Shown here one piece after another: positions 58,505 to 64,000 of a DNA stretch of 64,000 nt. A program made the position numbers and the translations under genes. Origin of the DNA: Halichoerus grypus (lineage: Eukaryota; Chordata; Mammalia; Carnivora; Phocidae); assembly GCF_964656455.1 (NCBI RefSeq), contig NC_135715.1, forward strand, positions 79,276,414-79,340,413, read 5' to 3'. The notes beneath the pieces are model-generated. The model saw only the letters and a list, made by a program, of their open reading frames with translations, had not been told where the DNA came from and ran no database searches. How positions within the stretch are numbered: the stretch's first letter is position 1; each line of letters opens with the position of its first letter.

Positions 58505-58558
58505 ATAAGCAAGGGCGGATTTGAACCCCAATCTCCCTGGCTCCAAACTCATGTCACA
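58505..58558 (+). mobile_element. MIR, right part
   Basis: aagggcggatttgaaccccaatctccctggctcc fits the part of MIR that follows the piece ending near 58160. Confidence 0.6.
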
Positions 58559-59128
58559 CTGCAAATCCCCTAGCAACATCAAGTAACAAAAAGAACTTGT
58601 TTAGGCAGAAAAAACTCAAATTAAGTCCCACTAGTTCTCCTTCCATGTGAGGCACCAACATACCACTAGAACCACACCCACATTCCATGATCTCAGCGAA
58701 TTCAAAAGTTTACTAAAATTTGAATATGCCTCATACCAGTAGAGCAAAAAAAGTACTGATACTGTGTGATTTTTTTTTCTAAATGTAAAAGCAGTTAGAA
58801 ATGGGAAAAACAAATGAACACTAAAGTCCAGGAGGAAGATAGGATGAAACCAGCTGAGCAACGACGTAAGGATGGAAAATGTAATATACAAATGAAGAAA
58901 AGAAAGTAATAGAAATCAGGAGTTTGGGTCATGGAAGACTAAGACTAACTAGAAAAGAAGCTTCTCTTTGATATGCAACATAAAACTGTTCAGATATAGA
59001 ATGAAATGACTTACTAAGCAGGAGTTAAAACTTATTTAAGAAACAGAACTATGTAATATTAAGAGAGTCAAACAAAAATAAAAACACAAAGGAGACAATA
59101 TTCACAGTAATTAAAGCTGTAAAGTTAA

Positions 59129-59510
59129 GGGGCGCCTGGGTGGCTCAGTCGGTTAACTGTCTGCCTTTGGCTCAAGTCATGATCCCAGTATCCTGGAATC
59201 AAGCCCCAAGTCGGGATCCCTGCTCAGCAGAGTCTGCTGCTCCCTCTCCTTCTGCCCTTCCCCCTCCCCTGCTCATGTGCGTGCACTCTCTCTCTCTCAA
59301 ATAAATAAATAAAATCTTAAAAAAAAAAAAAAGTGTCCAACTCTTGATTTCAGCTTGGGTCATGATCTCAGGGTTATGGGATGGAGCCCCGTCTGGCTCT
59401 GCACTGGGCGTGGGGTCTACTTGGGATTCTCTCTCTCCCTCTCCCTCTGTCCCTTCCCTACTCGAAAGTATACGCACCCTCTCTCTCTCTCTCTAAAAAT
59501 AAAATAAATT
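59129..59510 (+). mobile_element. Dimeric SINE (full plus headless copy)
   Basis: 59129-59332 is a full CAN-type SINE. It is followed directly by a second body and tail of an older subtype lacking the head (from AGTGTCCAACTCTTGATTTC). The only target duplication seen, tgtaaagttaa, brackets both together (59118-59128 and about 59520). Confidence 0.85.
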
Positions 59511-59544
59511 AATAAAATTGTAAAGTTAAAACTAGCTTAATCTT

Positions 59545-59743
59545 TTTTTTTTTAAGTTTTTTTTTTTATTTATTTGACAGAGAGAGAGACAGCGAGAGAG
59601 GGAACACAAGCAGGAGGAGTGGGAGAGGGAGAAGCAGGCTTCCCGCGGAGCAGGGAGCCCGATGCGGGGCTCGATCCCAGGACTCTGGGATCATGACCTG
59701 AGCCGAAGGCAGACGCTTAATGACTGAGCCACCCAGGCACCCC
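59545..59743 (-). mobile_element. CAN-type SINE, minus strand
   Basis: Perfect 17-bp duplication aaaactagcttaatctt at 59528-59544 and 59744-59760. Confidence 0.97.
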
Positions 59744-60146
59744 AAAACTAGCTTAATCTTACAGTAATAATTTTATATAACTAAATTAAAACAAAAAGAA
59801 AATTTCCATTACTTCAAAAACAGAACTATGAACATGTAAGAATTTAAATACCATGTTAGGGCCAGAAATAATTCAACTGAATTAATTAAAATATGACAAG
59901 TTTTGAAGAAAAAAAAATACAAATAGAGACAGGATAAAAGGATAAAATAAAAATTTTACTTCAACTAAATTTTTACTTCTACTCTAGTATTTCTTTAGTT
60001 CTACAGAACTGGAAACAAAATTCACTAATCTGATCATTACTGGCCTAACCAAAATCTTACAAATTCCAGATTGGGGTCCTAGAGTGTAGCATTAGAAATC
60101 TAAATGAAATGCTCTTCCAAAACTGAGCCAAAGAAAGTGCTGGCCA

Positions 60147-60348
60147 GGGGCGCCTGGGTGGCTCAGTCCTTAAGCGTCTGCCTTCAGCTCAGGTCATGAT
60201 CCCAGGATCCTGGGATCAAGACCCGCATCAGGCTCCCTGCTTAGCGGGAAGCCTGCTTCTCCCTCTCCCACTCCCCCTGCTTCTGTTCCCTCTCTCACTG
60301 TCTCTCTCCCTCTGTCAAATAAATAAATAAAATCTTTAAAAAAAAAAA
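60147..60348 (+). mobile_element. CAN-type SINE
   Basis: Full element; flanks agtgctggcca and agcgctggcca. Confidence 0.96.
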
Positions 60349-60989
60349 AGCGCTGGCCAACTACTAGCAACATATTTTTTATGATTACTTGATATATAAT
60401 AATCATTACAATACATAAATTGTTGAATAAATGATTTCTGCAGTGCCCTGATTACTCTGATTACCTCAGTCTGGTCCAGCTGGCTCAATAGTCCAAGAAA
60501 TACTACACTTTCTAGTCAAAAGACATGCCTCTTAGAAATGATTATTATAAAACTGTTCCGGTATTACAAAAAAAGTCTCTTTAAGTTACAAAAACATAAT
60601 TTCAGTTCCAAACTCTTATAATAATAAATGCAGATAATATATCTATCTATGTGGCTACAATTGGCATTGCCACAAAGTAAAAAAACTAAAGAATTTGGCT
60701 CATTGTATGTCACATTTTGTGAACTTTCTTCTCTCTGAAATCTGTAACTAAGCACCACGATCTTACTTAAAATCGTCATTTAAGTATTTTTCTTATCCAA
60801 CCTAAATGTAGAGTTAGAAAGAAGTTTACTCTAAGAATTGTAACATCTTTCCCAATTTTTTAATGAGGTTGCAACAATTAATTCTACTCCTAGTAAATTA
60901 CAATTACTCTTAAATTAGAATTTAATATTAATTTTAAATGAGAACCATACTAAAATATTTAATAATTTAAGAATAAAATATTTTAAAAC

Positions 60990-61075
60990 TTTTTTTAATG
61001 AAGATGTAATTGGCATATAACACTGTATTAGTTCAGGTATATTTTTTTTAACCTTTAAATTTTAAATTCACATAA
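60990..61075 (-). mobile_element. Old L1 end-like fragment (tentative)
   Basis: attggcatataacactgtattagttcaggtata resembles the complement of an old L1 3' region. Short and diverged. Confidence 0.35.
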
Positions 61076-62528
61076 CAAATTCAACCTTCAAATTCACTAG
61101 AACACAGAGGAAAAAAACCTAGAACACTCTGGAGAAGTACGAGAAACCTGATCCTTGGCAGTCTATTGATATTAAAAAGAACGGTTAAAATTCTGTAACA
61201 GTAATGTAACTCTTCAAGGATAAACAAAAACTAGATAACATGTAATAATGAAACAAATATTCAGAAGTTTTTTCTTAAACCAGACCTATTAAATATTCAT
61301 TACCTACTTACCCTAATATCAGAAGTTTACTCTCAAATCATTTCTTGTAATATTAAGTATTAATACTTACAGGATAATCAAATCGATAAAAATAAAACCC
61401 CAACAGTCATATACTTCTTTCAATTTAAGGACCATGAATTTTTCTTAAATTTTATTACTTCTAACTTTCAATGTACTACTATTAAGTTAAAAATAAAATA
61501 GAACAAAGAACAAATCCCAAACTAGTCATGTGACCAAGTGATTTTGTAAACCTCTCTAAACATCCTTTTTAAACTCCACAATAGATTTTCCCATTGGTTT
61601 ACAAAAATTTTTTCTGCAGTTCCAAAGTGTTACATAACACTTGATGCAAAAAATTAATAGATTTTAAAATACGCAACAAAACAGATATGCTCACAGTCCA
61701 AATTTTAACACATTTAAGATGACCAATTTATCGTGTTACCAAGTTTGTGTTTGGTCCTGGCCCTTATAATTCCCTTCCCATTTTTATTTTAATAACAGAA
61801 ACCTAAGATTCCAAAGTAACCTGTTTAAAAAGAGGTTGCAGATAAAAAAATTTGCAACTCTATGTAAAACAGAATTTTCTTGCTGGTATACAACCAAAAT
61901 AAAAAATAAAATCCAATTGTTACCCAGAGTCCCATAGTTAAAAATTATGGATTTATGCAACAGCAATTTTTCTCGCTGACAACTTTATAGGTCTTACATA
62001 TTAGAGTTGTGCATAAGAACTTTTACATTTGAATAGTTCAGAAGTCCTGTTCAAGACTAAAATCCCAGTTCTACTCTCTGACAGGAATAGAAGAAAATTA
62101 ACCAACTGAAATTAAAAAATGGAAAATGCATGGAGTCAAAATAACTTAAAATGCCCTACACAAATACTATTTGAGAATACAGTGGGAGAAAACACTTGCA
62201 TTTGGGTTCATCTAAAAACACACACACAAATTGAATATGCCAAAGTCTTCTTAAAATAAATGTTATTCAATATAATAAATATATACATTAATATTGTTAA
62301 TGGGGCAGACAGATATTAATGCCTAAAAGACAAAAAATATAAAATTTCTAATTATACCACACCGTTTGACAACATAGAGCTCCCAGTATTTCATATATAT
62401 TTTTTCCATCACAATACTACTACAGCATCTGATTGTAAGACTCACTTCGTCTCAAATGCATTGTTTATGCACTTTTGTACGTCAAACAAGGGCAAAATAG
62501 AATGATCTTTAAGAAAAGAACACTGCTG

Positions 62529-62947
62529 GGAGGCCTGGGTGGCTCAGTCAGTTAAGTGTCAGGTTCTTTTCTTTTTTTTTTTTAAGATTTTATTTATTTA
62601 TTTGACAGAGAAGGACACATCAAGAGAGGGAACACAAGTGGGGGAGTGGGAGAGGGAGAAGCAGGCTTCCCGCTGAGCAGGGAGCCCGACTCGGGGCTCG
62701 ATCCCAGGGCCCCGGGATCTTGACCTGAGCCAAAGGCAGATGCCTAAAACTGAGCCACCCAGGCACCCCAAGTGTCGGACTCTTGATTTCGGCTGGCATC
62801 ATGATCTTGGGGTTGTGAGATCCAGTTCTGCAATCAGGCTCCCACTGAGAGTGGAATATGCTTAAGATTCTCTCCCTCTCCCTCTCCCTCTGCCCCTCCC
62901 CATCCCTCTGCCCCTCCCCATCCTTCTCCCTCTCAAAAACAAACAAA
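62529..62947 (+). mobile_element. CAN-type SINE split by an inverted SINE
   Basis: Head 62529-62562 (GAGGCCTGGGTGGCTCAGTC...) continues at 62771 with GTGTCGGACTCTTGATTTCG and ends near 62947 with an A/C-rich tail. Short outer flank cactgc on both sides. Confidence 0.93.
62564..62769 (-). mobile_element. CAN-type SINE, minus strand, nested in a SINE
   Basis: Full inverted element (T-tract, GA-rich body, inverted head ...CTGAGCCACCCAGGCACC). Target duplication aagtgtcagg/aagtgtcgg from the host SINE. Confidence 0.95.
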
Positions 62948-63160
62948 AAAAACCCCACTGCCATACAAAGACAATACGTCAAGCTCTATATCCATGCAAA
63001 AGCCTGAAACATTCCTGTATCAGCATCTATATGATATCTGAGTGATTCAGGGTTGTCTCACCACATGAGGTACAAAAGTCTGCCCCATGAGATTATGTAA
63101 CATGGAAAAGTAGAGACCACCCTTTATCTTTCCCCCAAGTGTTTAAAAGGACAGGCAGGG

Positions 63161-63350
63161 GGGCACCTGGGTGGCTCAGTCTGTTAAGCGTGGGACTCAG
63201 GTTTTGGCTCAGATCATGATCTCAGGGTTGTACGATCAAGCCCCAAGTGGGGTTCTGCACTTAGCTCAGAGTCCGCTTGAGATTCTCTCCCTCTGCCCCA
63301 CTCCCCATTTATGCACACACACGCTCTCACTCTATTTTTAAAAAATCTAT
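63161..63350 (+). mobile_element. CAN-type SINE, older subtype
   Basis: Head GGGCACCTGGGTGGCTCAGT, body of the GGACTCAGGTTTTGG type; flanks gacaggcaggg and gacaggcagga. Confidence 0.94.
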
Positions 63351-64000
63351 AAAACGACAGGCAGGAGAAGAGGAATACACACTATTAAGGATGCACTAAA
63401 GAAAGATGCCATAAATATACAAAGTATTTTTAACTGCTGAAACACTTCATATGTACACATAAAAGCACCTAACTCACATTAAGTGCCCAATAATAAGTAT
63501 AATAAAGAACTTATTTAGTCAAGGTCAATTAAATCATCAGGTTATCCTCATCTTACTGTCTGGCACATTAAAGAACCATTAGTCAGTCTTTTTAAGCAAA
63601 GGAATTTTAAATTCTGAGCTAAATCACTAAGCATAACAAGGACCACATTTTGATGTTATCAGAAAGAACCATGGCTTTCACTAGTATATATGTGTTGACA
63701 TTACAGACAGTCCTGGTTATACATTTTGTATGAACTCCTCTCCAAATGTCTATTAAATATAACCAATTACCAGCCTTCCCCCATCAACATCACAATTAAG
63801 AACAAAGAAAAAAAATCTGAGAAAGTTAAATCTTTTGGGAAAATATGTGGTGATAAAATAAGCATTGCCCCTCTATGTGAAAGATCTGATCCTTGATCCA
63901 TTATATCAATGACTTACTACCTGAAAAGAGCCTTAAACTCATCAGACAAGTTATATTCATTCAAGTTGCAGTATTTAAGAAACAATTATAGACTCTGATT

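Larger units (their letters stand above)
33245..64000 (-). other. ZMYM2: ZMYM2 intron upstream of the start-codon exon (5' end outside window)
   Basis: The acceptor at 33245 shows that the start-codon exon is spliced to at least one upstream non-coding exon. None was recognised here, and there is no CpG-rich promoter-like stretch. Unassigned parts without an identified element include 33245-33840, 35520-35800, 36480-37330, 38130-38980, 52180-52650, 55240-55970, 56770-58040, 58560-59100, 59760-60130 and 60360-62520. A small non-coding exon hidden in these cannot be excluded by eye. Confidence 0.7.

Noticed and set aside
2331..63350. Regularly recurring units as a CRISPR-like or tandem array
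   Set aside because: The units are 180-280 bp SINEs at irregular spacing and in both orientations, each with its own target-site duplication.

Overview
This window is vertebrate nuclear DNA: AT-rich, intron-dominated and dense in retrotransposons. It carries part of one protein-coding gene on the minus strand, the MYM-type zinc-finger gene ZMYM2 (ZNF198). About fifty copies of a tRNA-Lys-derived SINE of the carnivore CAN type are present, with the head GGCGCCTGGGTGGCTCAG, a CT-rich middle and an AATAAA-containing tail. None of the copies has the form I know as typical of dog or cat SINEs, so I infer an arctoid carnivore (bear, pinniped or mustelid group); species cannot be fixed by eye.

Gene layout, reading right to left. 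From 64000 to 33245 lies part of a long intron in the 5' region; no upstream non-coding exon or promoter-like CpG-rich stretch was recognised. The first coding exon is 32388-33244, with the ATG at 33234-33232. It is followed by seven coding exons: 27170-27455, 24446-24611, 23397-23609, 9867-9938, 5866-6016, 4844-4959 and 1628-1744. Together they encode 656 codons in an open frame with matching intron phases: the acidic N-terminal region with two SUMO-interaction-like motifs, MYM fingers 1-6, and the first half of finger 7. The rest of the protein lies to the left, outside the window. Seven of the eight donors are GT. The donor of the last exon in the window is GC (GAG|GCAAGT).

The introns are almost wholly made of mobile elements. 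SINEs and most L1 pieces lie on the plus strand, antisense to ZMYM2; roughly four fifths of SINEs have that orientation. L1 material is concentrated at 11-20 kb and 41.7-55 kb, where several generations are nested. Older material includes MIR and L2 pieces, a MER2-like DNA transposon, and three LTR pieces of the mammalian MaLR type.

The observations most worth checking are these. (1) A short L1 insertion next to the second coding exon appears to have duplicated that exon's 5' splice site. (2) A 32-nt piece of U2 snRNA is flanked by perfect 17-bp target-site duplications. (3) A 137-bp perfect duplication brackets the fourth coding exon; one copy carries an added 38-bp inverted arm, and the other lies next to a displaced SINE scrap. 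(4) One intron has a GC donor. (5) A polyadenylated scrap of an unidentified mRNA has been retroposed. I found no operon, CRISPR array, phage, plasmid or new enzymatic system, and do not claim one.
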